A DNA stretch of 64,000 bases from the NCBI GenBank assembly GCA_965222445.1, contig CBDCTY010000002.1, positions 558,001-622,000 of the forward strand. Direction: 5' to 3'. The first letter of the stretch is position 1. Every line of letters starts with the position of its first letter. The stretch comes from GCA-958296115 sp965222445. Its GTDB lineage: Bacteria; Chloroflexota; Dehalococcoidia; Lucifugimonadales; CAJWER01. The position numbers and the translations under genes were made by a program. Under the pieces are notes generated by a model that saw only the letters and a list, made by a program, of their open reading frames with translations, was not told where the DNA came from and searched no databases. Below are positions 18,570 through 26,385 of this stretch, in pieces.

Positions 18570-19018
18570 GGGCCTGTGGGGTAGTCGCCCGGCTCCATTG
18601 TCTTATAGAGGTGGCTGGGAAGCTGCGTAAGGTAGTTGGCGTCTTCGGCGGGGGCTTCGCCCGGCGCTGAGAACGTGAAGCCGTGCTCGCCCTTGATCTT
18701 CCTGTCGTTAGGGCGGACGAGGACGACGCCCGCGGCCATCCTTGCATTGAGGGCCACGTTCATCTTCCAGATGAGGTCGAGGGACTCGATCGGCAGGTCG
18801 ACCGTGTTGAAGACGACCTCGTGGTACTTGAGCCTGCGCTTGATGACGACGGAGGCGCCCTCCCAGGTCTCGGAACCCGCGACGGGCTCGTCGAATGTGA
18901 CGCTCACGGTCCCGGCTGCCCTGTCAAACAGGAGCGATGCCTTGTGGACGCCCTTGTCTCCCGGCAGCGTCACCTTGCCGCCGAGCTGTACCAGGCTGTC
19001 GTTCGACGAGTCAGACAT
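18566..19018 (-). CDS. conserved-looking 150-aa protein in the sugar-acid operon, function unknown
   Basis: A 150-residue soluble protein with no signal peptide or known motif that I recognise. A tryptophan (SLDLIWKMN) and the GEHGFTFSAPGE segment stand out, and the strand-rich pattern suggests a small beta fold. ATG 19018 is chosen because GGAGG lies 9 nt upstream; the TTG at 19027 directly abuts that site. The 4-nt overlap with the enolase paralogue implies translational coupling and a linked role, perhaps an accessory subunit or a small sugar-binding protein. That is inference only. Confidence 0.65.
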   Translation of the reverse strand: MSDSSNDSLVQLGGKVTLPGDKGVHKASLLFDRAAGTVSVTFDEPVAGSETWEGASVVIKRRLKYHEVVFNTVDLPIESLDLIWKMNVALNARMAAGVVLVRPNDRKIKGEHGFTFSAPGEAPAEDANYLTQLPSHLYKTMEPGDYPTGP

Positions 19019-19133
19019 GGGCTGCAACCTCCCGGCATCGTGCTCCTGCTACGTTACTCGCAGTACGGCCCGCACCGCAATACCCTACGTCCTTTCTACC
19101 AGTTGGACACCGCCTTCATCACCCTCACCCCAA

Positions 19134-19166
19134 CCCTCTCCCGTTGGGGGCCCGTTGGGGAGAGGG
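19134..19166. repeat. inverted-repeat element in the intergenic gap
   Basis: CCCTCTCCC and GGGAGAGGG arms enclose a 15-nt centre, just beyond the stop of the mutarotase-like gene. It is a common genomic repeat type and could act as a transcript-end hairpin. It lacks a T tract. Confidence 0.4.
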
Positions 19167-19168
19167 GG

Positions 19169-20251
19169 TTAGACCCTCTCGACCGCGCCGTCCGGCCCGA
19201 TGCGGCTGATCGGTCCGTCTCCGGTGTACGCCACCGCCGCATGCGACGCCTCCACGCGGGCGCCGGCCTCGAGCACGAGGGCAGTGCCGTTGTCGATCGC
19301 CTGCGCCAGGCCCATATTCGTGTAGCTGGTGAACGGCTCCAGCCCGATGTTGTAGGTACGCCCGTACCAGGGGTAGCCGAAACCGCCCCCGTAGGACTGC
19401 CAGAACCACAGGTAGCGGAACAGGTCCTTGGGATAGGAGACGCCGAAGCCGACGCCTCGCTTCGTGTCCCTGACGGCGTACCAGCCCTCCGGCATGTCCG
19501 TCACGTAGGCCATGTCGTACGACCGGTAGTTTTTGGGAGGGATAACTCGCGCGTCGATGCGGCTTCCGTCCGCGCCTTCGGTCCACGGCCAGGGGCCCTC
19601 GAAGCCCGGCTTGAGCTTGTTGCCCGGGTGGAATTCCTCGGGGTGGGTGAGGATGGTCCCGCCGGGCAGGTCGATCACGCAGTCCTCGTTCAGGAACGGC
19701 TCGCCAATGGCGATATGCTCGCCCCAGACCGCGTGGGCCGTCTCCTCCCCCTCGTTCACGAGCAGCTCGTCGGTCTTGAGGACGGCCGAGCCCGACTCGA
19801 TGGTCATGGTCTTCTCGAAGTAGAAGGGGGTGCGGGCCGTCCTGACCCAGCACTTCAGCGCCACGCGGCCGGGCGAGTCCTCGACCACGCAGGAGTCCCA
19901 CGGCATGGTGTTGACCTCGGCGTGAAGGCCGAGCTGCACGTCTCCGTACTGGGACGGGAATCCGCCTCCGGGGAGGACGGTCTGCCAGCCGCCCTCGTAC
20001 TGGTCAAGCCAGAGCTCGGCGCCCGATCCGGTCGTCGGGACGAATACGGACGGGTCGCGCACTCCCCAGGGGGAGCGCCATACGAAGTCGGTGTCGGTCG
20101 GCTTGTGCAGGAACTCGTAGACGTCCGCGCCCTTGTCGATGAGGACGACGACCCTGAGCACCTCGTTTTCCAGGACGGCCGTCCTGAGCCCCCTGTAGGT
20201 CCAGGAATCGCTGATGCGGCACCCGTAGTTCCTCTCGATTCGGTAGTGCAT
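19169..20251 (-). CDS. aldose-1-epimerase-like (DUF4432-type) protein
   Basis: A 360-residue galactose-mutarotase-fold protein. Features include a GADVYEFLHKPT start of the beta-sandwich, WGEHIAIGEPFL in the middle and the late GLEPFTSYTN strand. The GLEP/N-type patterns and length match DUF4432/aldose epimerase-like proteins that equilibrate or bind sugars. ATG 20251 is favoured over TTG 20257 because GGAGG lies 6 nt before it. It heads the minus-strand run to the two dehydratases, suggesting sugar-acid or deoxysugar catabolism. The catalytic residues could not be assigned with confidence. Confidence 0.65.
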   Translation of the reverse strand: MHYRIERNYGCRISDSWTYRGLRTAVLENEVLRVVVLIDKGADVYEFLHKPTDTDFVWRSPWGVRDPSVFVPTTGSGAELWLDQYEGGWQTVLPGGGFPSQYGDVQLGLHAEVNTMPWDSCVVEDSPGRVALKCWVRTARTPFYFEKTMTIESGSAVLKTDELLVNEGEETAHAVWGEHIAIGEPFLNEDCVIDLPGGTILTHPEEFHPGNKLKPGFEGPWPWTEGADGSRIDARVIPPKNYRSYDMAYVTDMPEGWYAVRDTKRGVGFGVSYPKDLFRYLWFWQSYGGGFGYPWYGRTYNIGLEPFTSYTNMGLAQAIDNGTALVLEAGARVEASHAAVAYTGDGPISRIGPDGAVERV

Positions 20252-20346
20252 TCGCAACCTCCAGAACGCGCTAGCGGCCTGCAGCGAAGGGGTCTGAGCT
20301 AGGATACCACCACGACGTAATGCAGGTAACCCCGCCTCTATTCACT

Positions 20347-20387
20347 TTGACAGAGCTAGGGCCCCGTCAATATACTGTCAATATACT
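20347..20387 (+). promoter_or_regulatory. promoter with tandemly repeated -10 region
   Basis: TTGACA at 20347-20352 is followed after 18 bp by TATACT (20371-20376). The 11-mer GTCAATATACT occurs twice in direct tandem (20366-20376, 20377-20387), so a second TATACT sits one helical turn downstream. This could be an operator for an autoregulator, for example one of the two downstream products. Confidence 0.6.
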
Positions 20388-20493
20388 CTCCAGCCAGAAC
20401 AAACTGAGTAGAGCAGTTTCGCAGATGGGCCTTCGCGTTCGGTCTCCCTCTACTCTGCTTGCTGTGCGCGCTAACCCCAAGGAGGACAAAGTG

Positions 20494-20889
20494 ATGCGTG
20501 CGCCGAAACGAAGGCGTCCGCGAAAGCGAACGATAAACGTCCCGCCAAACACGGACGTGGGCAAGCTGGCTAACCGAGTGAGGTACGTGGGAAGTCCAGA
20601 ACACAAGGACTTCCCCAGCTTCGCCGGACAGCCCCGCCTGCGAGCCGACGCCTCGTGTTGTCCCCGAGAGATCAGGGATGCAGAAATGGTCACCGAATGG
20701 CTGCGGTCAGCAATCCGCCGAGGCGTCGTTAGCGCGTCTTGGAATGGCGACTTCCCCCGCTACGTGTGGTACAAGCAAGACGACACGGTCTTTGAAGCTC
20801 GACTCGTAAATCGCGGCGATGGCTCCTACAAAGGCTATCCGATCAGCGCGGACGAGTGGCCCCAAGGCATAGAGGCTCTGTATGCCTGA
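20494..20889 (+). CDS. 131-aa basic protein, first gene of a two-gene accessory module
   Basis: A 131-residue protein of unknown family. The N-terminus is very basic (APKRRRPRKR), which suggests nucleic-acid contact. The rest includes EMVTEWLRSAIRRG and a strand-rich end (RYVWYKQDDTVFEARLVN). ATG 20494 has AAGGAGG 8 nt upstream. The longer frame from 20320 would start before the promoter boxes. It overlaps the next gene by 8 nt. Composition is visibly less GC-rich than the flanking operons, a sign of transfer. By position it could be the regulator or antitoxin-like partner of the ImmA/IrrE-like gene; that is inference. Confidence 0.6.
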   Translation: MRAPKRRRPRKRTINVPPNTDVGKLANRVRYVGSPEHKDFPSFAGQPRLRADASCCPREIRDAEMVTEWLRSAIRRGVVSASWNGDFPRYVWYKQDDTVFEARLVNRGDGSYKGYPISADEWPQGIEALYA

Positions 20890-22207
20890 GTTGAGCATTG
20901 ACTTCGATTGGGTGGATTCCGAGGGAATAAGAGGGCCTGAACTCTCCGCGACGTGGGCCTCCCTGAGGATTGCGGCTGGCGATGCAGTCATCACTCGGAT
21001 TCTGGACGAGCGAGCGAAGACCGTACGTGATTTTGTGTATGTTCCGCTGTATCCCCTTGCCGAGTGGCTTGCAACGAACTGGTGGTTCTTAGCGAACGAA
21101 TTCCAAAATCCCGACAGGCAAGGTGACCCCGAATTTCGCCGTAGACACTCGCTCGGCGCAAGTCGGGAGGGTTATGCCTTTCCCGACTTGGAAGTGGTTT
21201 CCTCTGGGGACTTGACAAGACTGGCTTGGAAGAGCTACGCACCACAGTGGACCAGGGTCGAGTTTCTCGACCAAGGGCAAGCGTCGATGGACAGGTTGGA
21301 GTTTCGCCAAGCCTGCACTGAACTGATCGATGGGGTAATTCGACGGCTGGCGTCTCGGGGCATCGAAGACACGCTCCTACAGCAAGAGTGGGCCTCAATT
21401 CAGGCTACCGAAGGAGATGACGCTGAGCTAAGGTTCTGTGAAGCTGCAGCCGGGCTGGGCTGGGACCCCTATGACTTGGATGACTCTCAACATGACGAAG
21501 TCCTGCTGCTCGCCAGTGAGCTGGGCGAATTGCTAGACGAAGCAGTTCAAGCAGTGAATCCGGCATGTCTCCGCGAGCAATCCTCGGCAATCGTATCGGC
21601 AATCGACAATGCTCGACAGGGCAGTCTACCTCTCCTGCGCCTCGATACCTTGCCCGGCGATTTTGGCAGGGGTTCGACGGACGCACCTCCATGGAGTGTG
21701 GGCTATGATTGGGCACGTAGGCTGCGGCGGAGACTGGGCTTGGATGGCCAGCCGCTAGCTACGATGGGGGCGTTGGCAGCAGCAATAGGCGAAGACGAAG
21801 ATCTCATGCACGAAGCTACTAGGCCGGTGGATTTGCTGACCAAGGCGCCCTTGGTCGACGGCTTGGTTGCTATCAACTACGACCAAAGCGCCTCTTTCGC
21901 GTTTCGGCAATTCAACGAGCAAGGTAGGCGGTTCGGTTTTTGCCGGGCTCTGGCTGAAGTCCTCATGTCGCACCAATCGGGAGCACTGCTCACAAGGGCG
22001 CACTCCGAGCGGCAGCAGCGCAATCGTGCATTCGCCGCCGAGTTCCTGGCGCCCTCTCGCAGCCTGAAAGAGAAGGTGACGCAGACAGTGGTCTATAGCG
22101 AAGACGTCGACGAACTGGCAGAGGAATTCGGCGTGTCATCGTTCGTCGTCAAGCACCAGATCGAAAACCACCACATCGCCCAATTGTCCGAACCCACAAT
22201 CATCTGA
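20882..22207 (+). CDS. ImmA/IrrE-like protein with degenerate metallopeptidase site
   Basis: A 441-residue protein. Its C-terminal part (about 325-440) follows the layout of the ImmA/IrrE (DUF955) domain: a strand ending RRFGF (349-353), then FAAEFLAPS (384-392), then VDELAEEFGVSSFVVKHQIEN (409 on), the usual helix after the peptidase core. Where active members carry HExxH, this one reads CRALAEVL (354-361), so the zinc histidines are absent. The N-terminal 300 residues are unrecognised. It overlaps the 131-aa gene by 8 nt and shares its lower GC. ImmA/IrrE proteins cleave repressors in mobile elements and stress responses; this one may sense or bind instead. Family assignment is by motif only. 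Confidence 0.6.
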   Translation: MPELSIDFDWVDSEGIRGPELSATWASLRIAAGDAVITRILDERAKTVRDFVYVPLYPLAEWLATNWWFLANEFQNPDRQGDPEFRRRHSLGASREGYAFPDLEVVSSGDLTRLAWKSYAPQWTRVEFLDQGQASMDRLEFRQACTELIDGVIRRLASRGIEDTLLQQEWASIQATEGDDAELRFCEAAAGLGWDPYDLDDSQHDEVLLLASELGELLDEAVQAVNPACLREQSSAIVSAIDNARQGSLPLLRLDTLPGDFGRGSTDAPPWSVGYDWARRLRRRLGLDGQPLATMGALAAAIGEDEDLMHEATRPVDLLTKAPLVDGLVAINYDQSASFAFRQFNEQGRRFGFCRALAEVLMSHQSGALLTRAHSERQQRNRAFAAEFLAPSRSLKEKVTQTVVYSEDVDELAEEFGVSSFVVKHQIENHHIAQLSEPTII

Positions 22208-22248
22208 CATCTGCGAGTGGCTGTGCCCAAGCCAACACGCAGCCCTCG

Positions 22249-23067
22249 CTATCCCTCCACGGCGGCGGCGCCGGCGGCGCCCGCCCAGGCGCCCAGGGCC
22301 ATGTACCCGCCGTCCACGTTGACGTGCTCGCCGGTCATGAACGAGGCCTTGTCGCTCGCCAGGAAGAGCACGACGTTCGCGATGTCGACCCCCTGCCCGA
22401 TTCGGCCTATTGGATGGCCCTTGCCCCATTCGGCGATGATCTCGTCGGGGTCGCCCTCCTCCAGGGAGGCCGCGGTGCGTACCATCTTCGTGTCGATTGC
22501 GCCCGGGCAGACCGCCAGCACGCGGATGTTGTCCTTGGCGTAGTCGAGGGCCATGTTCCTGGTCAGCGAGAGGACGCCGCCCTTGCTGGCCGCGTATGCC
22601 GGAACGAGGGGCATGGACTGGAGCCCCTGGACGCTGGCCGTGTTGATTATTGCGCCGCCGCCGCGCTTGCGTATCTCCGGGATCGCGTACTTGGCCATCA
22701 GGTAGTAGCTCTTTAGGTTGACGCCCAGAATCAGGTCCCAGAGCTCCTCCGGCGTGTCCTCGACATTCAGGTAGGAGGTGGGGGACTGGATGCCGACGTT
22801 GTTGAAGAGCACGTCGACGCCGCCGAAGGCATCCACGGTCGCGTCGACCACCTGCTTGCAGGCGTCCGCCTTGGATACGTCGGCCTCGATCAGCAGGCCT
22901 CCCGGTCCGAGCCTGTTCAGCTCGGCCTCGACCTCCCTACCCGTCTCGACGTCGATGTCGGCAATGGAGACGGAAGCGCCGTGCCGCGCGAACTCCATAG
23001 CCGTGTCCCGCCCGATGCCGTGGGCCGCGCCTGTGACTATGACCACCTTGCCGTCGAAGGTCCCCAT
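22249..23067 (-). CDS. short-chain dehydrogenase/reductase (SDR)
   Basis: A 272-residue classical SDR with TGAAHGIG (12-19), NNVG (89-92), N118 and the S145-Y158-K162 triad. D37 at the end of strand 2 favours NAD(H) over NADP(H). The C-terminus VNVDGGYMALG is typical, followed by an alanine/glycine-rich tail. ATG 23067 has GGGAGAG 5 nt upstream. It stands alone between the ImmA/IrrE-like pair and the repeat cluster. The substrate (an alcohol or ketone) is unknown. Confidence 0.85.
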   Translation of the reverse strand: MGTFDGKVVIVTGAAHGIGRDTAMEFARHGASVSIADIDVETGREVEAELNRLGPGGLLIEADVSKADACKQVVDATVDAFGGVDVLFNNVGIQSPTSYLNVEDTPEELWDLILGVNLKSYYLMAKYAIPEIRKRGGGAIINTASVQGLQSMPLVPAYAASKGGVLSLTRNMALDYAKDNIRVLAVCPGAIDTKMVRTAASLEEGDPDEIIAEWGKGHPIGRIGQGVDIANVVLFLASDKASFMTGEHVNVDGGYMALGAWAGAAGAAAVEG

Positions 23068-23159
23068 TGCTGCTCTCCCGTGCAGGCCGCCCCGACGCCG
23101 GGACGGGCCGCTGTCTGTGGGCGTAGGATAGTGGGGAGCCGGGCGCCAGGCAAGCTGCC

Positions 23160-23325
23160 GTCGTCATTCCGGCCTTGAGCCGGAATCCAGGAGCCTTGAG
23201 GTCGTCATTCCGGCCTTGAGCCGGAATCCAGTAGCCTTGAGGTCGTCATTCCGGCCCCCGAGCCGGAATCCAGTAGCCTTGAGGTCGTCATTCCGGCCCC
23301 CGAGCCGGAATCCAGTAGCCTTGAG
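23160..23325. repeat. four tandem 41-42-bp palindromic repeats
   Basis: Copies begin at 23160, 23201, 23242 and 23284. Each contains CATTCCGGC...GCCGGAATCC, a palindrome around a TTGA or CCCGA centre, plus an AGTAGCCTTGAG spacer. Copies 1-2 have the TTGA centre and copies 3-4 the CCCGA centre. They lie directly before the GIY-YIG gene. Confidence 0.85.
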
Positions 23326-23342
23326 GTCAAGAAGGTTTGAGA

Positions 23343-23633
23343 ATGCGGAAACAGCCTTGTGTCTACATCCTAGCCAGCCAGCGCAACGCCACCCTCTACA
23401 TCGGGGTGACATCCAATCTCGTCCAGCGAGTATGGCAGCACAAGAACGATCTCGTGGAGGGGTTCACGAAACGCCATGGAGTACACACCCTAGTGTGGTA
23501 TGAAAGCCACGAGACGATGGAGAGCGCGATCGCGCGCGAGAAGGCCATCAAGGGATGGCGGCGTGCGTGGAAGCTCGACCTGATCGAAGAGGGTAACCCG
23601 GAGTGGAAGGACCTGTACGAGGAGCTGGCTTGA
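23343..23633 (+). CDS. GIY-YIG superfamily nuclease (YhbQ/UPF0213 type)
   Basis: A 96-residue single-domain GIY-YIG protein. The two strands are VYILAS and YIGVTSNLVQRVWQHK, with R30-type arginine in the following helix and E in the ESAIAREKAIKGW helix. The family nicks or hydrolyses DNA, and small stand-alone members are poorly understood. ATG 23343 has AAGAAGG 7 nt upstream; the TTG at 23337 is less likely. The gene is embedded in palindromic GCCGGAAT repeats: four precede it, its stop codon lies inside a related repeat and more follow. This invites a REP/RAYT-like relation. Confidence 0.85.
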   Translation: MRKQPCVYILASQRNATLYIGVTSNLVQRVWQHKNDLVEGFTKRHGVHTLVWYESHETMESAIAREKAIKGWRRAWKLDLIEEGNPEWKDLYEELA

Positions 23634-23795
23634 GCCGGAGTGACGGGGTGGCTGCCATTCCTTCGTCGGGCTGAGCGCGTCGCAACGGTCGGGGACTGGA
23701 CTCCGGCTCGGGGGCCGGAGTGACGGGGTGGCTGTCGCTCCTGGATGGGGCCCGGTTCCTGCTCGCAGGAATCCGGCTCGGGGGCCGGTATGACG
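23632..23795. repeat. palindromic repeats downstream of the GIY-YIG gene
   Basis: Related CCGGCTCGGGGGCCGG-type palindromes occur at 23696-23733 and 23770-23795, and a half-copy begins inside the GIY-YIG stop codon (GAGCCGGAGTGACGG). Together with 23160-23325 they bracket the nuclease gene. Confidence 0.6.
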
Positions 23796-23804
23796 ATCTC
23801 GCGG

Positions 23805-24920
23805 CTATCCGGCGACGCGGTGCATGGCGTATTCGCCGCGGCCGGTCATGACTCTCGTGTAGCCTGCCAGCTCCGAATCTAGGGCGGGGTCGCCGGTGTC
23901 GACGAGCAGCGGGCGGCCTCGGATGGAGGCGAGCTTGTCCCTGGTGGCCGCGACGATGATGTTGTCGAGGCCCACGGCGCGGACGACCTGCGGGCTGATC
24001 TGCTGGTTGCCGCGGCCCAGGATGTGGCCCTGGCCCCCGATGACGGTGACGACGATCCTGGCGTCCCTGCCGTCGATCAGGTCGAGAATCCGCCGCTCGC
24101 CCGCGTCGGACGCGACGACCTTGCCGTCTCTCACCACGTCCACGCCGAGCAGGGTTCCCGTCAGGCCGAGCTCGTCCATGACGGCGGCGACGGTGCTGCC
24201 CGGGCCCATGATGTAGGTCACGCCGGGCCGCATCTTCGCGGCGACGGCTGCGGCGAGATTCCTGACGGCGCGATCGCCCGATTCGACTCCGCCGTCCTTG
24301 GCGGCCTGTAGGCGGGCGTTGTCGTCGGGCACCTTCAGGTAGCCGTAGAGGCGCGCAGCGGCGACGCCACGGCGGAAGGCGTCCTCGTCGATGTCCATCA
24401 CCTCGGCCATGCGTGTGGCGCCGAGGCCGTCCCGGACGAAGGCGAGGGCCGCCCGCCCGGCGTCGCGCGGGGTTGCGCCGAAGACGGCGGAGTGTACCTT
24501 CACGCCGGCGGGGATGCCCAGCGACGTTGCCGTATCGCCTATGGCGTCGAGGATGTCGCGGGCCGTGCCGTCGCCGCCCGCGAAGAGCAGGAGGTCGACT
24601 CGCTGCCGGACCATCTCGCGGGCGGCGCGACGTGTGTTTTCGGCGGTCGTGGGCCCGGTGGGCGCATCTACGACGACTGTGGGCGAGAAGCCAGCAGCCC
24701 GCGCCTCATCCTCGCCCATGCCGGCCGGGCAGGTGAGGATGCGGACGTCCCCGGCGGCGGACGCGAGCACCCGCAGGGCCTCGACGGCGCGGGCGGGGGC
24801 CTCCTGGGGCGCACTGAGCTGGCGGGCGAGGGCGAGCGCGGCCTCGCCGTCGGTGCCCTTCAGCCCGACGCGGCCGCCCATGCCCGCGATCGGGTTGACG
24901 ATCAGGCCGACCCTGGTCAT
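23805..24920 (-). CDS. ATP-NAD kinase-like protein (COG3199)
   Basis: A 371-residue member of the NAD-kinase/diacylglycerol-kinase fold. It has an N-terminal GLIVNPIAGMGG and a GGDGTARD nucleotide-binding motif (115-122), then the C-terminal region with VIGGQGHILGRGNQQISP characteristic of COG3199. Family members are annotated as ATP-NAD kinases or acetoin-linked proteins without firm biochemistry. ATG at 24918-24920. It stands alone next to repeats on both sides. The catalytic assignment is family-level only. Confidence 0.8.
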   Translation of the reverse strand: MTRVGLIVNPIAGMGGRVGLKGTDGEAALALARQLSAPQEAPARAVEALRVLASAAGDVRILTCPAGMGEDEARAAGFSPTVVVDAPTGPTTAENTRRAAREMVRQRVDLLLFAGGDGTARDILDAIGDTATSLGIPAGVKVHSAVFGATPRDAGRAALAFVRDGLGATRMAEVMDIDEDAFRRGVAAARLYGYLKVPDDNARLQAAKDGGVESGDRAVRNLAAAVAAKMRPGVTYIMGPGSTVAAVMDELGLTGTLLGVDVVRDGKVVASDAGERRILDLIDGRDARIVVTVIGGQGHILGRGNQQISPQVVRAVGLDNIIVAATRDKLASIRGRPLLVDTGDPALDSELAGYTRVMTGRGEYAMHRVAG

Positions 24921-25038
24921 GCCGCCTCCACGCCGGGCAGTGTATCACCCCGCCTCACCACCCTGGAATCCGGCGTGCGCCGGAATGACGGATGTGGGCC
25001 TTCCAAGCTCGCTATTCAGTTGTGTAGTCGGGTGGCGG

Positions 25039-25300
25039 TCACCGGGGGGGCGAGCGGCCTGGGGTTGTGGAGTCGATTGGTCCGGCCCAGGGGTCCGGCT
25101 CGTGCCAGTGCTGTTCGAGTCTTTCCTTGATTCTACGCTCGGCGATGGTGAGCTCCACGGGGGCGGGTTTTTCGTCCTTTTCCTCGTTGTTGCGCTTGGA
25201 GCCCTTTCGGAGAGCGGCGGCCCTGGTGTTTCCGTCCCGGCGTCGCTGTGTTCGGGTGCGCCTCCTTCCGGTCCGTCGGACCTTGTGGTCCTGGGGTCCT
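25039..25300 (-). pseudogene. possible remnant of a basic, charged protein
   Basis: One minus-strand frame stays open for about 87 codons to a TGA at 25039-25041. It reads like a real basic protein tail (RKGSKRNNEEKDEKP, then LTIAERRIKERLEQHW). There is no ATG/GTG start before the repeat array at 25305, so it may be a 5'-truncated gene. The rest of 24921-25693 holds only repeats. Confidence 0.25.
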
Positions 25301-25304
25301 TGGG

Positions 25305-25545
25305 CCCGTTCGACAGGCTCAGGGGAGCCAGGGTCAGGGTGAACGGACCCTTCGACCCGTTCGACAGGCTCAGGGGAGCCAGGCTCAGGGTGAACGGACC
25401 CTTCGACCCGTTCGACAGGCTCAGGGTGAACGGACCCTTCGACAGGGTCAGGGGGATGGGTTCCCGCCTTCGCGGGAATGACGATTTGGCGAGGCTCAGG
25501 GTGAACGGAGCCTTCGACCCGTTCGACAGGCTCGGTACGAGCGGG
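25305..25545. repeat. array of GTTCGACAGGCTCAGGG repeats
   Basis: At least four copies of CCCGTTCGACAGGCTC followed by AGGGTGAACGGA occur here, interrupted at 25458-25484 by a TTCCCGCC/GGCGGGAATGAC module like the core of the dispersed MITE. Related single copies lie at 44685-44745 and 82-98. A MITE-core hairpin copy follows at 25588-25630. I see no gene in this stretch. Confidence 0.7.
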
Positions 25546-25693
25546 GTTGGCTGCGGCGCTACGGCCCCCGCCGCCCCCCTGGGTTCCCGCCCCGTATCGA
25601 GTACGGGGCAGGCTCTCCGCGGGAATGACGATTCAGTTGCCTGCGCGGGGGCATGCCGTCGCGCGAACGACGATTCAGTTGCCTGCGCGGGTA

Positions 25694-25891
25694 TCAGGGA
25701 CCCAAGAACAGCCGGAGGGCCAAGACAACGACGCCGGTCGCCAGCCCGATACCCAGACCCAGGATTGAGAAGATCAGCCGATCCAGCCGCGTCTCAATGG
25801 CCAGGAGGCGACTGGACAGAGAGGCGGTCTGTCCCTCAAGGCGTCCGAGCGTTCTCGACGTGACCTGAACGTCGTCCTGAAACTGAGTCAT
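25694..25891 (-). CDS. small coiled-coil plus C-terminal TM protein (65 aa)
   Basis: A 65-residue protein with heptads at about 5-38 (LGRLEGQTASLSSRLLAIE) and one C-terminal membrane segment (about 40-61), resembling small phage holin/XhlA-like or tail-anchored proteins only in design. ATG 25891 has GGGAG 6 nt upstream. It overlaps the end of the preceding 72-aa ORF by 56 nt. Function unknown. Confidence 0.5.
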   Translation of the reverse strand: MTQFQDDVQVTSRTLGRLEGQTASLSSRLLAIETRLDRLIFSILGLGIGLATGVVVLALRLFLGP

Positions 25892-26054
25892 GGTGTTCTC
25901 CCAACTTGGCGAGCTCTGTGCCTATGGCGTCACATAGACGCTTCGCTCCTGCGGCGGTGAAGATGTAGCCTAGGTCGTCTATCTCGATGAGGACTTGATG
26001 CTCGTCCTTCGGAGCGCTGGGTTCGAGGAGGTGGACGGATATGAGAGTGGCCAT
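25836..26054 (-). CDS. small hypothetical protein (72 aa)
   Basis: A 72-residue ORF with GGGAGG 9 nt before ATG 26054. Residues 1-50 look like a compact alpha/beta protein (LISVHLLEP, DEHQVLIEIDDLGYIFTAAGAKRLCDAI). The last 20 residues overlap the next ORF and look random, so the native end may differ. No family recognised. Confidence 0.45.
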   Translation of the reverse strand: MATLISVHLLEPSAPKDEHQVLIEIDDLGYIFTAAGAKRLCDAIGTELAKLGEHHDSVSGRRSGHVENARTP

Positions 26055-26385
26055 GTCTAGCGTCCTCCCTGTTCTGTGTTCGTCTAATGTACCCTGCTAA
26101 TATAAGTGGAATCAACCTCGATTCGCCTTGAGCTCCTGTTCCCGTGCGTCCATGGGCCCGATCAACCAGCGCAGGTTCTTCGTGCGTTTTGCACACCGGG
26201 CACCTCATACCGGACCCTTTACCCGGGTTCACCGGACTTGTGGCCTTCCACCCCACGAAGCCGCACGTTGCACACCACCTGTCGAAATGCCGCTTCCCTC
26301 TACGAAAGTCTATTTCGCCGCAGTTGGGGCACCCAGATCCACCACCTAATACCAATTTATTTTGAGCGCGCCGTAAAGCCGTCAT
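25930..26385 (-). pseudogene. zinc-ribbon ORF whose start lies in a MITE copy
   Basis: Residues about 18-75 form a double zinc ribbon (CPNCG, then CATCG; later CPVCK). The only ATG, at 26385, lies inside the MITE-like repeat at 26349-26474, which encodes the first 12 residues. The C-terminal third overlaps the 72-aa ORF in another frame and looks non-coding. I read it as a gene fragment truncated next to the repeat, though an expressed chimera is possible. Confidence 0.35.

Noticed and set aside
23160..23325. Possible CRISPR array
   Set aside because: The repeats are palindromic and contiguous, with conserved, not unique, spacer sequence, and no cas genes are present.
24391..25863. 490-codon plus-strand frame
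   Set aside because: It crosses the COG3199 gene in antisense and then repeat arrays, and the translation consists of repeated FDPFDRLR-type units.
25694..26054. Prophage holin-like module
   Set aside because: Only design similarity of one small protein; no endolysin, tail or integrase gene nearby.
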